A stretch of DNA of 64,000 nt, taken from assembly GCF_900143085.1 (NCBI RefSeq), contig NZ_FRCZ01000001.1, positions 1 through 64,000 on the forward strand. The letters are read 5' to 3'. The notes below the pieces were generated by a model. It did no database searches, was not told the origin of the DNA, and was given only the letters and a program-made list of their open reading frames with translations. Shown in pieces: positions 34,630 to 43,492 of this stretch. Made by a program: the position numbers and the translations under genes. Within the stretch, counting starts at the first letter, position 1, and each line of letters begins with the position of its first letter. The DNA comes from Gracilibacillus kekensis (GTDB lineage Bacteria > Bacillota > Bacilli > Bacillales > Amphibacillaceae).

Positions 34630-37011
34630 TTATATTTTTACTCGCTTCAAACGAAGTGAGTTTGAAACAACACTTACAGAACTAAATGCCATTGCAGCAC
34701 CAGCTATCCATGGTGCTAGTAAGCCTGCAGCTGCTATTGGAATTCCGGCACTGTTATAGGCAAACGCCCAAAATAGGTTTTGACGAATATTACGTATTGT
34801 CGCCTTGCTTAATTTAATCGCCTTGGGGATGAGTAATAATTCTCCACCAAGAATCGTCACATCAGCAGCCTCAATCGCTACCTCTGTACCAGTTCCAATT
34901 GCAATGCCTATATCTGAAATCGCTAATGCAGGTGCGTCATTAATTCCATCACCAACCATTGCCACCATTTTTCCTTGCAGTTGTACTTCTTTAATTTTGT
35001 TTGCTTTTTCTTCTGGTAATACACCCGCAAACACCTGATCAATACCCACCTGGTTTGCTATGGCTCTTGCTGTCGTTGGATTATCTCCTGTTAACATGAT
35101 TACTTCTAAGTTCTGTTGTTTTAATTGTTGAATAGCTTCAACAGCTGTTTCCTTGATGGTATCTGCTACCGCAACAATGCCTTTCAACTCTTGATCAATA
35201 GCAATTAACATAGCCGTTTTGCCTGCTTCTTCATATGTTAATAAATCTTTTTCAAAATCCGTTGTATTTACTTGAGCATCATTTAACAGCTTACGATTTC
35301 CTACGAGAATTTCTTTTTGTTCTACGATCGCTTTTATACCGTGGCCAGGTATCGCCTCAAATTGCTCGGCATCGTGTATGTTTATTTTTTTTCCTACCGC
35401 ATAATTTACGATTGCTTCCGCTAAAGGGTGCTCTGAAGCTTTTTCTGCACTAGCTAATAGTTGTAATGTATCCTGATCACCTGAAAAGTCAGTTACTTCG
35501 GGTTGTCCTTTCGTAATTGTACCTGTTTTATCTAATATTATTGCGTCTAACTTATGTGTCCTTTCTAGGTGCTCTCCACCCTTAAACAGTATGCCCGACT
35601 CAGCTGCCTTTCCTGTACCCACCATAATAGAAGTAGGTGTTGCCAGTCCTAGCGCACATGGACACGCGATGACCAGTACTGCTATCGTGGCAAATAGAGA
35701 TGTTTCTACATTACCTGGTGTAACGAATGCTATCCAGATAACAAATGTTACTATCGCAATCCCAACCACTACTTGCACAAAATAACCGGAAATCACGTCA
35801 GCTAAACGTTGAATTGGTGCTTTTGAACCTTGCGCATCCTCTACTACCTTGATGATGGAAGCCAACGCAGTATCTTTACCTACCTTAGTTACTTTCATAG
35901 TAATCGTTCCATTTTTATTAATAGTAGAGCCGATAACATGATCGTCCTGCGATTTTTCTATAGGAATTGATTCTCCTGTAATCATTGATTCATCAATTGA
36001 AGTTTTCCCTTTAACAACAATACCATCAACAGGTATTTTTTCACCTGGTTTTACAATAAGGTGGTCACCTTCCTGCACTTCTTCAACTGGTACCATTATT
36101 TCTTGATTATTACTAATAACTCTTGCTTCTTTTGCTTGTAAATTCAATAACGATGATATTGCATTTGTCGTTTTACTTTTAGCTGCAACTTCTAAATATT
36201 TTCCGAATAAAATTAGGGTAATAATTACAGCACTTGTTTCAAAATAGAGATGTGGCATATAACCAGGGTTATTAAGCGTTAATGATGCTTCATACAAACT
36301 ATAAAAATAAGCTGCACTTGTCCCGAGTGCTACAAGAACATCCATGTTAGCTGTTTTATTTCGTAAGTTTTTATAGGCACCCTTATAAAACTGCCAGCCA
36401 ATGATAAATTGTACTGGGGTTGCCAAAGCAAATTGGAACCAAGGATTCATAAATATCGCCGGTAAAGTCATGCTAAATAAATGAACCAGCATCGTAACTA
36501 ACAAAGGAGCTGTTAATAGCGCAGAAACAATTAATTTTTGCTTCATTCTATTAAGCTGTTTTTCTTTATTTGTGGCTTGCTCTCTAGTTCCTGCTTTCCG
36601 TTTGGCATCATACCCTAATTTTTGAATTCGTTCGATCATATCGTTTTCTTCAATTAGGGATGGATTGTATTCTATTGTTGCACTTTCCGTTGCTAAATTT
36701 ACGGTAGCTTTCTCAATGCCACTTTGTTTGTTTAATACCTTTTCAATCCGATTGGAACATGCAGCACACGTCATCCCTACTATGTCAAAATCAACGTTTT
36801 CTGTTTGTACACCATAACCTAATTTTTCAATTTTAGCCTGAATGTCTTGATACGTCACATTTTCATTATAAGAGACATTAGCTTTTTCAGTAGTTAGATT
36901 GACTTGAGCTTCTACTCCATCCATTTTATTTAAAACTTTTTCAATCCGACTGGAGCATGCAGCACATGTCATTCCAGTAACATTTAATGTTACATTTTTA
37001 TTTTCGCTCAC
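34630..37011 (-). CDS. copA: copper-exporting P1B ATPase CopA
   Basis: A 793-residue pump. Two N-terminal HMA domains carry [15 protein letters not shown] (Cys16, Cys19) and [15 protein letters not shown] (about 84, 87). Eight helices follow with the transport motif [11 protein letters not shown], actuator [10 protein letters not shown], phosphorylation site DKTGTITKG, nucleotide site SEHPLAEAI, and hinge [11 protein letters not shown]. It exports Cu(I). Operon csoR-copA-copZ; CopA starts 15 bp after csoR. Confidence 0.96.
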   Translation of the reverse strand: MSENKNVTLNVTGMTCAACSSRIEKVLNKMDGVEAQVNLTTEKANVSYNENVTYQDIQAKIEKLGYGVQTENVDFDIVGMTCAACSNRIEKVLNKQSGIEKATVNLATESATIEYNPSLIEENDMIERIQKLGYDAKRKAGTREQATNKEKQLNRMKQKLIVSALLTAPLLVTMLVHLFSMTLPAIFMNPWFQFALATPVQFIIGWQFYKGAYKNLRNKTANMDVLVALGTSAAYFYSLYEASLTLNNPGYMPHLYFETSAVIITLILFGKYLEVAAKSKTTNAISSLLNLQAKEARVISNNQEIMVPVEEVQEGDHLIVKPGEKIPVDGIVVKGKTSIDESMITGESIPIEKSQDDHVIGSTINKNGTITMKVTKVGKDTALASIIKVVEDAQGSKAPIQRLADVISGYFVQVVVGIAIVTFVIWIAFVTPGNVETSLFATIAVLVIACPCALGLATPTSIMVGTGKAAESGILFKGGEHLERTHKLDAIILDKTGTITKGQPEVTDFSGDQDTLQLLASAEKASEHPLAEAIVNYAVGKKINIHDAEQFEAIPGHGIKAIVEQKEILVGNRKLLNDAQVNTTDFEKDLLTYEEAGKTAMLIAIDQELKGIVAVADTIKETAVEAIQQLKQQNLEVIMLTGDNPTTARAIANQVGIDQVFAGVLPEEKANKIKEVQLQGKMVAMVGDGINDAPALAISDIGIAIGTGTEVAIEAADVTILGGELLLIPKAIKLSKATIRNIRQNLFWAFAYNSAGIPIAAAGLLAPWIAGAAMAFSSVSVVSNSLRLKRVKI

Positions 37012-37026
37012 CGATTATACCCCCTC

Positions 37027-37335
37027 TCATTTTGAAAATTGCTTCATCACATCCATTAATTCCTCAATGGTTTCTTCACCATCTCCTGAGAGAATGGCAT
37101 CACTGACACAATGTTTGATATGTCTTTCTGTGACTGAAAAGCCAACTTTATTGAGTGCTGCATTTATCGCACTAATTTGAACAAGAACATCTACACAATA
37201 ACGATCTTCCTCTATCATTTTTTGTATACCTCGTACTTGTCCTTCTATACGTTTTAGCCGATTCACCATCGCTTGTTTTTCATTTTTTGACCTTGGCTGA
37301 CTTGGATGCTGATGAAGAGATTCCTTCAATTCCAT
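37027..37335 (-). CDS. csoR: copper-sensing repressor CsoR
   Basis: A 102-residue all-helical repressor. Copper ligands fit the Cys-His-Cys pattern: Cys47 (DRYCVDV), His72 and Cys76 (RHIKHC), with the exact 25/4 spacing of CsoR. It represses the cop operon until Cu(I) binds. A GTG one codon upstream could also start it, but the ATG at 37335 is better spaced from AAGGA. Confidence 0.94.
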   Translation of the reverse strand: MELKESLHQHPSQPRSKNEKQAMVNRLKRIEGQVRGIQKMIEEDRYCVDVLVQISAINAALNKVGFSVTERHIKHCVSDAILSGDGEETIEELMDVMKQFSK

Positions 37336-37360
37336 CACTTCCTTTATGATTTATAATTAT

Positions 37361-37390
37361 ACTATACCCCCCTATTGTATATTATGTCAA
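37361..37390 (-). promoter_or_regulatory. cop operon promoter with CsoR operator
   Basis: Minus strand TTGACA, 18 bases, TATAGT form a SigA promoter. The G-rich CsoR-type box ATAGGGGGGTAT fills the spacer between -35 and -10, so bound CsoR would block RNA polymerase. Confidence 0.8.
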
Positions 37391-37400
37391 CCTGAAAGTT

Positions 37401-38063
37401 TTAAATCTCTATAGGTTCAACTAGGCTAGCATCATTTACGCTTGGATTATTTAATTTCTTAGATACTGGATATGCAGACATTTGCTCAGAATTATAAGGA
37501 GTTAATAAACCTTTCAAAGTCTCTTTATCTTTTAACGAAGGATCAAGCCACATTTCCTGAGCTTTTTCATCTAATATAACCGGCATCCGATCATGAAGAC
37601 TCTGCATTAAATTATTAGGCTTTGTCGTAAGTATGGTACAAGAAACAATCTCTCCATCTTCAGATTCCCATCTGTCCCACAAACCAGCAAATGTAAATAC
37701 CCTGCCTTCGTTTACCGTAATTCGATAAGGTTGCTTCTGATTTGAAATACGTTTCCATTCATAAAAACTATCTGCCACGATTAAACAGCGTCTTCGAGTT
37801 AATAAATTTTTAAAAGAAGGTTTTTGATCCACAGTCTCACTTCTGGCATTGATCATTTTACTACCAATTTTTGCATCCTTCGACCAGCTCGGTATTAATC
37901 CCCACTGTAAATATCCTGCCTTTCTCCCTTGATCTGTTCCCACAATCGATAACACCTTTTGAGTTGGTGCAATATTATAACTTGTTAGTACTTCATCGAT
38001 CGAGATATTTAATTCACTTTCAAGTACCTCTTTAGAAGTTTCCAATGTAAACCGGCCACACAT
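37401..38063 (-). CDS. HMCES/YedK-type SOS response peptidase
   Basis: A 220-residue SRAP protein beginning MCGRFTLE, with Cys2 as the residue that crosslinks to abasic sites in single-stranded DNA. Other family motifs: NIAPTQKV, NARSETV, FYEWK and the active-site His in LHDRMPVIL. It shields abasic sites at replication forks. The last residues EPIEI and length agree with Bacillus YoqW/YoaM-like members. Single gene, divergent from the thioredoxin gene. Confidence 0.9.
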   Translation of the reverse strand: MCGRFTLETSKEVLESELNISIDEVLTSYNIAPTQKVLSIVGTDQGRKAGYLQWGLIPSWSKDAKIGSKMINARSETVDQKPSFKNLLTRRRCLIVADSFYEWKRISNQKQPYRITVNEGRVFTFAGLWDRWESEDGEIVSCTILTTKPNNLMQSLHDRMPVILDEKAQEMWLDPSLKDKETLKGLLTPYNSEQMSAYPVSKKLNNPSVNDASLVEPIEI

Positions 38064-38151
38064 AAATTATCATCTCCTATACTTGAATATTAGCTGCCTC
38101 TACTTATATAATAACCATTTCATGTTAAACTAAGAAGCAGAGGTGATAATG

Positions 38152-38508
38152 ATGTTTCAAACTTTACACTCGGAAAGCGAATTAGACCATATTATTGAAT
38201 CCAACCAGCTGTCTTTCCTTTATATTGCAAAAAATAATTGCAGTGTCTGCCATAGTTTATTTCCACAGATCGAAGAAATCATGGAACATTACCCTACAAT
38301 TGTACCAGGATACGTTCTTATAGATGAACTACCTGGTATTGCTGGTCGATTTTCTATCTTTTCAGCACCTGTACTAATTCTTTTCATAGAAGGTAAGGAA
38401 TATCTTAGAGAAGCACGAATTGTTCATCTTGATCAATTTCAAGAAAAATTAGACAGACTATATCAACATTTTGTTTTATCATACTCTCATTCAAGATATG
38501 AGCATTAG
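38152..38508 (+). CDS. thioredoxin-like protein
   Basis: A protein of 118 residues (119 if the ATG at 38149 is used) with a thioredoxin fold and the active site NNCSVCHSLFPQIEEIM near the start, YVLIDELPGIAGRFSIFSAPVLIL with the cis-Pro. The CSVC active site is unusual against the normal CGPC and resembles Bacillus YtpP/YbdE-type small thioredoxins. AGAGGTG precedes the start. It could reduce disulfides or bind metals; the partner is unknown. Confidence 0.82.
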   Translation: MFQTLHSESELDHIIESNQLSFLYIAKNNCSVCHSLFPQIEEIMEHYPTIVPGYVLIDELPGIAGRFSIFSAPVLILFIEGKEYLREARIVHLDQFQEKLDRLYQHFVLSYSHSRYEH

Positions 38509-38698
38509 CCTTGTGGGAATAAGAAGAAGCTAACAATTTTATATCTGAATATTTATTTGTTAACATTTCCCGGGAAATCAGTATAATCACTCCTTCAGAT
38601 AAATTGAGAATTTTTGATTATATATGTTTATTAAAAATCAAATTCGGTTAGATAACAAATATAGATACAATTTAATTTAAAGGAGTAGATCTTACTTT

Positions 38699-39505
38699 AT
38701 GGATATTAATAAAGAAATTAAAAAGTTAGAAAGTGTTTATAAGGAAAAACCTCAACGTGTTTTTAGTATGTATTTAAATACAGACCCATCTGATCCTGAA
38801 CAACAAGGCGGAGAATGGAAGATTCATCTGAAAAACGGCTTAAGTAATTTCGAGAATTATATGAAAGAAGATGGGGATTCTGATGAAAAACGAAACTATT
38901 GGGCAGTAAAAGAAAAAGTAGAAAACTATATTAAAGAAAATGAACAGAGCTTGGCCAAAAGTGTTGTCATTTTTGCTACAGGTGATGATTCTGTCTGGTT
39001 CGCAGAAAAATTTCAAATGCCTGTAACGACTGAGTTTAACTGGGAAGAATCAGCTAACATAGCTCAATTAAAAGAAATGTTCGAAAGCTTTCCGCAAACA
39101 GGGATTATTCTAACTCAAAAAAATTCAATAAAAATTTTAGATACTGAATTAGGGACTTTAAAAGAAACCAAATTATATGAACTAGACTTAGATACAGAGG
39201 ACTGGAGAGAACATGATGGACCTCCACGTGGCCATGCAGCTTTAGGACCTGGCGGTAAAAATACCCAAAAAGAACAATTTGAGGCAAGATTTGATGAGAA
39301 CAGATATCGTTGGTATAAGAGCATTGCAGCTACACTCGACAAACTAGCAAAGAACAAAAATTGGTCACGTATCTTTATTGTAGGTGATAAAGATGAAGCA
39401 CAGGACTTAGAGGACAATATGAATAAGAAGGTAGATGAAGTAGTTCCTAAAAATATGTTAGAACATGAAGAAATGAAAATTATTAATAAAGTAATACTCA
39501 ATTAG
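38699..39505 (+). CDS. VLRF1-type aeRF1-family factor
   Basis: A 268-residue soluble protein: RVFSMYLNTDPSDPEQQGGEWKIH near the start, SVVIFATGDDSVWFAEKFQMP, ILTQKNSIKILDTELG, then GPGGKNTQKEQFEARFDENR. The pattern fits Bacillus proteins called VLRF1-family aeRF1-type release factors, which are related to Vms1 peptidyl-tRNA hydrolases of ribosome quality control. By family knowledge it may release stalled peptides; no direct evidence here. AAAGGAG precedes the start; its terminator is at 39509. Confidence 0.75.
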   Translation: MDINKEIKKLESVYKEKPQRVFSMYLNTDPSDPEQQGGEWKIHLKNGLSNFENYMKEDGDSDEKRNYWAVKEKVENYIKENEQSLAKSVVIFATGDDSVWFAEKFQMPVTTEFNWEESANIAQLKEMFESFPQTGIILTQKNSIKILDTELGTLKETKLYELDLDTEDWREHDGPPRGHAALGPGGKNTQKEQFEARFDENRYRWYKSIAATLDKLAKNKNWSRIFIVGDKDEAQDLEDNMNKKVDEVVPKNMLEHEEMKIINKVILN

Positions 39506-39508
39506 ATT

Positions 39509-39537
39509 AAAAAATCGAGCATATCGCTCGATTTTTT
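39509..39537. terminator. bidirectional terminator
   Basis: AAAAATCGAGC ATAT GCTCGATTTTT hairpin with A/T runs, between the convergent VLRF1 and subtilisin genes. Confidence 0.9.
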
Positions 39538-40531
39538 AAATTCTAGCTTCGGATATAATATATGGCTTACCTTGTATTTGTGAATTATTCTGATTACTTG
39601 AATTATGATCTGTCCCTAACATAAGTAATCCATTTCCTTCAATCCTTTTACTATATTGAAGAGGTATTGTTGATTTAACTAACTGTGCATAAATTTCAGG
39701 TTCAGTTAGCCTCCTGCCAAATTCCTTTTCCATCTGTTCTACAATAATCGCTGCTGCACCCGATACATGTGGGGTTGCCATAGATGTACCTGACATTGTT
39801 GCATATTTGTTACCAGGATAAGTAGATTTAATTTTCACTCCAGGAGCAACCATGTCGATTTCATCATTTGTATTGGAAAAATCAGCTAACTTCCGATCTA
39901 AGTCTACCGCTCCTACTTGCATTACTTCTTTATAATAACCTGGATAGTTCCTCTCAGTAGTTTCACTTGTACCGTCTCCATTATTTCCTGCCGCACAGAC
40001 AACTAATATATCATTTCTTACTGCCTGTTGAATGGCTTGATGTAATCTTTTATTATTTTGAGAAGTACCACAAGACATAGAAATCACTCTTACTCTTTCA
40101 TTTCGATTGCCTCGCCAACGAATGGCATACTCTATCGCTTTAATAATGCTTTCCATCTCACCTTTTCCATTTTTATCAAATGCTTTTAAGATAAGCAATT
40201 GGGATTTTGGTGCTACACCTGCTACACCGTGACCATTTATATTCGCTGCAATTGTGCCTGCAACATGTGTACCATGACCATTGTCATCCGATAAATCTGA
40301 TGGTATACCATAATTTTCTTTAGTAAAATTTCGTCCACCGACAATTCTGTCTTTCAAATCGGGATGATTGGTATCACAACCGGTATCGATTACAGCCACA
40401 ACGACTTGATTACCTTTATAACCTTTATGCCACTTTTCAGGAGCTTTTATTAATTGGACACCAGATGGAACTTCATCAGCATGATCCTCTGTAGATTCAA
40501 CTTGGTATGGAATTAATTTAATTTGTGCCAT
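39536..40531 (-). CDS. intracellular subtilisin-type serine protease
   Basis: A 331-residue S8 protease. Triad: Asp49 (VAVIDTGCDTNHPDL), His86 (DDNGHGTHVAGT), Ser250 (MSGTSMATPHVSG), with oxyanion Asn in CAAGNNGDG. There is no signal peptide; the short N-terminus MAQIKLIPYQVE carries the LIPY motif that in intracellular subtilisins folds over the active site and keeps the zymogen inactive. ATG at 40531 follows AGGAGG. It lies 73 bp after the M50-like gene on the same strand with no clear terminator, so it may belong to the peptide locus. Confidence 0.92.
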   Translation of the reverse strand: MAQIKLIPYQVESTEDHADEVPSGVQLIKAPEKWHKGYKGNQVVVAVIDTGCDTNHPDLKDRIVGGRNFTKENYGIPSDLSDDNGHGTHVAGTIAANINGHGVAGVAPKSQLLILKAFDKNGKGEMESIIKAIEYAIRWRGNRNERVRVISMSCGTSQNNKRLHQAIQQAVRNDILVVCAAGNNGDGTSETTERNYPGYYKEVMQVGAVDLDRKLADFSNTNDEIDMVAPGVKIKSTYPGNKYATMSGTSMATPHVSGAAAIIVEQMEKEFGRRLTEPEIYAQLVKSTIPLQYSKRIEGNGLLMLGTDHNSSNQNNSQIQGKPYIISEARI

Positions 40532-40604
40532 TTTTTTCCTCCTTTTTCTACGCCTTATTACAGTAGATTCAGAGAAAAGTAAAATGGCATGAGCCATATG
40601 ACTA

Positions 40605-41786
40605 TTATTCTATAGATTTTTTGGATTTTCTTATAGAATAAATTAGTAAGACTAAAAAAAGAATTGTCTGACCAACTATTACGATAGCATCCCAGAAATA
40701 AGGATTATTCAGTGGCTCTGTAAGATGTGGTACAGTAGTTAACAACATATAATATAATTGTGGTAAGAAAAAAAAGAAAATAATAATCATTGTTAATCCA
40801 ACACTTATAAAATAAAAAACCGAATAAATTTTAACTATTTTTTCTTCTCCTTCAAATGTTGTTGTATGCTTATCCTCTGAAATAAAAGGTATCCATTTAC
40901 TCATCTTTTTTTTACCGTTTTCCATTAAATTATAACAACTTGTCACGTTCTCTAAAACATAATATAGATCGGTCTTCATATAAATGCAGCACTGATAAAT
41001 TGTTTTTATGAATAGATCTAATATAATTAATGACAATATACCATCAATAATTAAATTCTGAGACAAATTTGTAAGCTTTAATGTTAGTGTCAAACTCAGA
41101 ATAAGTTGATCAATAAACATGCCAGCAAGAAATAACAAATTTCGAGATTTTGTGGGCAATTTCCATGCATGTGTTAAATCGGTCTCTGCTACAATGAGAA
41201 AAAGCCTGTTACTTAACTGAACATTTGCTGGTAAACCATGCGCACGAATAGCTAAAATATGACCACATTCGTGAAATACGAGCATTATCAATATAATTAA
41301 AGCATATAGTAAGGTGTTAAACACCATCGCATCAAATATAAAAAGATCAGAATATACAGGTAGAAGTTGTGGTGATTTTATAAACATAATAATATTGAAC
41401 AATAATAATAGAAAAAATATAGGGATTGTAAATCGATTAAATAAGATGTTCGCAAATTGTGAGGATACCCACATAAATCCTGTTGGTGCAGAGTTTTTCT
41501 TATTCAATATAATTACTTCTCCATCTACTTCTTTTACTAATCCTAATTTAATTAATTGTTCAATAAAATCTATTAGATCAATTTCTTCCTTAGGATAACT
41601 AGCTATTAATTCCTCTTCCACTCTTTTTAATGGATCACCAGAATTAATTCTATTAATAGCCTCTATACAAACTCTAGGCATTTCAAAATATTCGCCAGTT
41701 TGCGGCTGTTCAACGATGTAATGTTTTTTGTCTTCTCTAATATGAAGTGAGTGTAATAATATATTAGACTCTAAAGATATTTTCAT
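40605..41786 (-). CDS. membrane M50-like peptidase with PqqD-like N-terminal domain
   Basis: A 393-residue protein. Residues about 21-95 look like a PqqD/RRE peptide-binding domain: HYIVEQPQTGEYFEMP, INSGDPLKRVEEELI, IDFIEQLIKLGLV. Then come about six helices with the zinc motif FHECGH (172-176) and a downstream ETDLTHAW plus PTKSRNLLFLAGMF, as in YydH-type peptide metalloproteases. It should cut or export a short peptide in the membrane. The ATG at 41786 is preceded by AGGTGG. The 24-residue peptide gene lies just upstream, across a terminator-like hairpin. Confidence 0.8.
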   Translation of the reverse strand: MKISLESNILLHSLHIREDKKHYIVEQPQTGEYFEMPRVCIEAINRINSGDPLKRVEEELIASYPKEEIDLIDFIEQLIKLGLVKEVDGEVIILNKKNSAPTGFMWVSSQFANILFNRFTIPIFFLLLLFNIIMFIKSPQLLPVYSDLFIFDAMVFNTLLYALIILIMLVFHECGHILAIRAHGLPANVQLSNRLFLIVAETDLTHAWKLPTKSRNLLFLAGMFIDQLILSLTLTLKLTNLSQNLIIDGILSLIILDLFIKTIYQCCIYMKTDLYYVLENVTSCYNLMENGKKKMSKWIPFISEDKHTTTFEGEEKIVKIYSVFYFISVGLTMIIIFFFFLPQLYYMLLTTVPHLTEPLNNPYFWDAIVIVGQTILFLVLLIYSIRKSKKSIE

Positions 41787-41810
41787 AAGAACACCACCTA
41801 TAATAAAATA

Positions 41811-41832
41811 GGATGCTATTCTCATAGCATCC
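41811..41832 (-). terminator. leaky terminator-like hairpin after the peptide gene
   Basis: GGATGCTAT GAGA ATAGCATCC (nine perfect pairs) followed on the minus strand by TATTTTATTATA, between the peptide stop and the peptidase start. The weak T-run suggests partial termination, which would make far more peptide mRNA than peptidase mRNA. Confidence 0.75.
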
Positions 41833-41840
41833 TTATAAAA

Positions 41841-41915
41841 CTATCTTGGCCAATTGTTATAGAATGGGCACCACCAACAAGTAGCCTTTAATTTATTTAA
41901 TTTTCTGATCTTCAT
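41841..41915 (-). CDS. 24-residue Cys/Trp-rich peptide, candidate RiPP or signal precursor
   Basis: A gene of 24 codons plus TAG, read directly from the sequence. GGGAGGT ends seven bases before the ATG at 41915, an ideal ribosome binding site. The product has a basic leader MKIRKLNKLKAT and a striking core CWWCPFYNNW at residues 13-22, ending PR. It lies 23 bp after the HD-GYP gene and just before a hairpin and a PqqD-like/M50 peptidase gene. The basic start, the aromatic CxxC core and the neighbours suggest a processed peptide. A Trp/Cys attenuator leader is an alternative, but the downstream genes are not amino-acid biosynthetic. Confidence 0.72.
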   Translation of the reverse strand: MKIRKLNKLKATCWWCPFYNNWPR

Positions 41916-41938
41916 AATACATACCTCCCTTTTTTATT

Positions 41939-43105
41939 TTATTTATCTGTTAAATCATGATAGTTTTTATGATACTCGACCCAAATCGGATACACTGTCT
42001 GAAAAGTATCTACAAGGTCGGGATCAAACTGAGTTCCACTTCCTTCTACAATAATTCGATACGCTTCTTCTAACGACAACGCTTTTCGATAGGAACGAGA
42101 AGAAGTTATAGCATCAAATGAATCAGCAATCATTGTCACTCTGGCGAGAAAGTCTATTTCATCACCTTGTTTTCCTTCTGGGTAGCCTTTACCATCCCAA
42201 CGTTCATGGTGTTGCTTTATAACATTTATATAATCTACAATTCCTTCAACTTCTTCTACTGCCTCTGCTCCTACTATAGGATGTGTTTTTATAACATCAA
42301 ACTCTTCTTTTGTGAGTTTACTAGGTTTTGACAGTATACTATCCGGTATATGAATTTTTCCAATATCATGTAACAAACAAGCATAATAGAAAAACTTTTG
42401 TTCATCATTCTTCAATTGTCCTGTTTCTTTCACTAGTAGATTTGCATAATCTGCTACTCGTTCACTGTGACCACGAGTATATGGGTCTTTCAATTCCAAA
42501 GTTGCTATGACCCCTTTTACAAGTCCCTCTAACTGTTTATCATATGATGTCTCAATTGCCTTTACATATGCTAGAAATCGAAAAAGTAGGATACAAGCAA
42601 CAACTGAAAGAATGCTTAACATCAATATAGGAATAACAACGATAATATCTTGCAAGACTACTCCGACTATAATAAACTTTAAAGTTGTCCCTAAAGAAAC
42701 TAAGTAAAAAAAGGTTTTATTAACAAATATTGGAGAGAATAATATGATTACTAATTCTACAATATTCCCATTAGCATATGTTTGGTCATTACCCAAATAG
42801 AAAATCAATTCTATTATTAAATTAGTCAGTGTAAAAGTTATAAAAAATATGTATTTAATATGAAAGGATTTGTCATGTTTCATTAAGTAGTAAGCTAAGG
42901 GAATTAATAATATACAAATTGCATAAATGAAAAAATCCAATCCATTTTTGTTTCCTATTGTATCTAACTCCCATGGCATCTGAGGTAAAATATAATAGTA
43001 AACTATTTCATATCCGAAATATATACCATAGAACAACCATAGAAACCATATTGTGGTTCTTTTTTCTTCATTTAGAAGGTTAGAATATCTATGTAAGTTT
43101 TGCAT
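41939..43105 (-). CDS. membrane HD-GYP domain protein
   Basis: A 388-residue protein: six or seven membrane helices in residues about 15-190 with no recognised sensor domain, then a full HD-GYP domain (DPYTRGHSERVADYA, LLHDIGKIHIPDSIL, HHERWDGKGYPEG). HD-GYP enzymes degrade cyclic di-GMP or related dinucleotides. It is the first gene of the HD-GYP, peptide, peptidase, protease series on this strand. The helix bundle could be a receptor for the peptide or another membrane signal; that is speculation. Confidence 0.88.
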   Translation of the reverse strand: MQNLHRYSNLLNEEKRTTIWFLWLFYGIYFGYEIVYYYILPQMPWELDTIGNKNGLDFFIYAICILLIPLAYYLMKHDKSFHIKYIFFITFTLTNLIIELIFYLGNDQTYANGNIVELVIILFSPIFVNKTFFYLVSLGTTLKFIIVGVVLQDIIVVIPILMLSILSVVACILLFRFLAYVKAIETSYDKQLEGLVKGVIATLELKDPYTRGHSERVADYANLLVKETGQLKNDEQKFFYYACLLHDIGKIHIPDSILSKPSKLTKEEFDVIKTHPIVGAEAVEEVEGIVDYINVIKQHHERWDGKGYPEGKQGDEIDFLARVTMIADSFDAITSSRSYRKALSLEEAYRIIVEGSGTQFDPDLVDTFQTVYPIWVEYHKNYHDLTDK

Positions 43106-43461
43106 GTTTTGATCCTTTCTAAAATTATTATACTATATAAAGAACGAAATTTCTACATTTTTCCTGTAATTTTATTAAAAATATTAATTATAGTATAAGC
43201 GAAATGTCGAGCACTGTAAATAACTGATCGAAATTGGCAAATTATCATCTTTTTTTCTCAACATGATCGAACAAAATATGATTACTTGTCGCAAGTGGCG
43301 ATGAAATTATAGTAAAAGAATTGCACGGGAAAGTAGCAATGTAATAAGCAATGTCAATAGCAATCTCGATTACACATGTAAACTTCCTCCAAATCTTTAT
43401 AATTGATCTTGATAATGAACAATTCTCTCTTCGTTAATGAGCGAGATTTAGAAAAGAATCT
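43106..43461. other. gene-free interval
   Basis: About 350 bases between the HD-GYP gene and the drug exporter. I see AT-rich DNA with no ORF carrying a ribosome binding site, no repeat shared with other intervals and no structured RNA motif that I recognise. Confidence 0.6.
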
Positions 43462-43492
43462 AAAAAAAGATGAAACTATTTTTAGTCTCATC
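43462..43492 (-). terminator. terminator of the Bcr/CflA gene
   Basis: GATGAGACTA AAAA TAGTTTCATC hairpin with a long T-run on the minus strand. Its right arm overlaps the last codons of the exporter gene. Confidence 0.88.
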
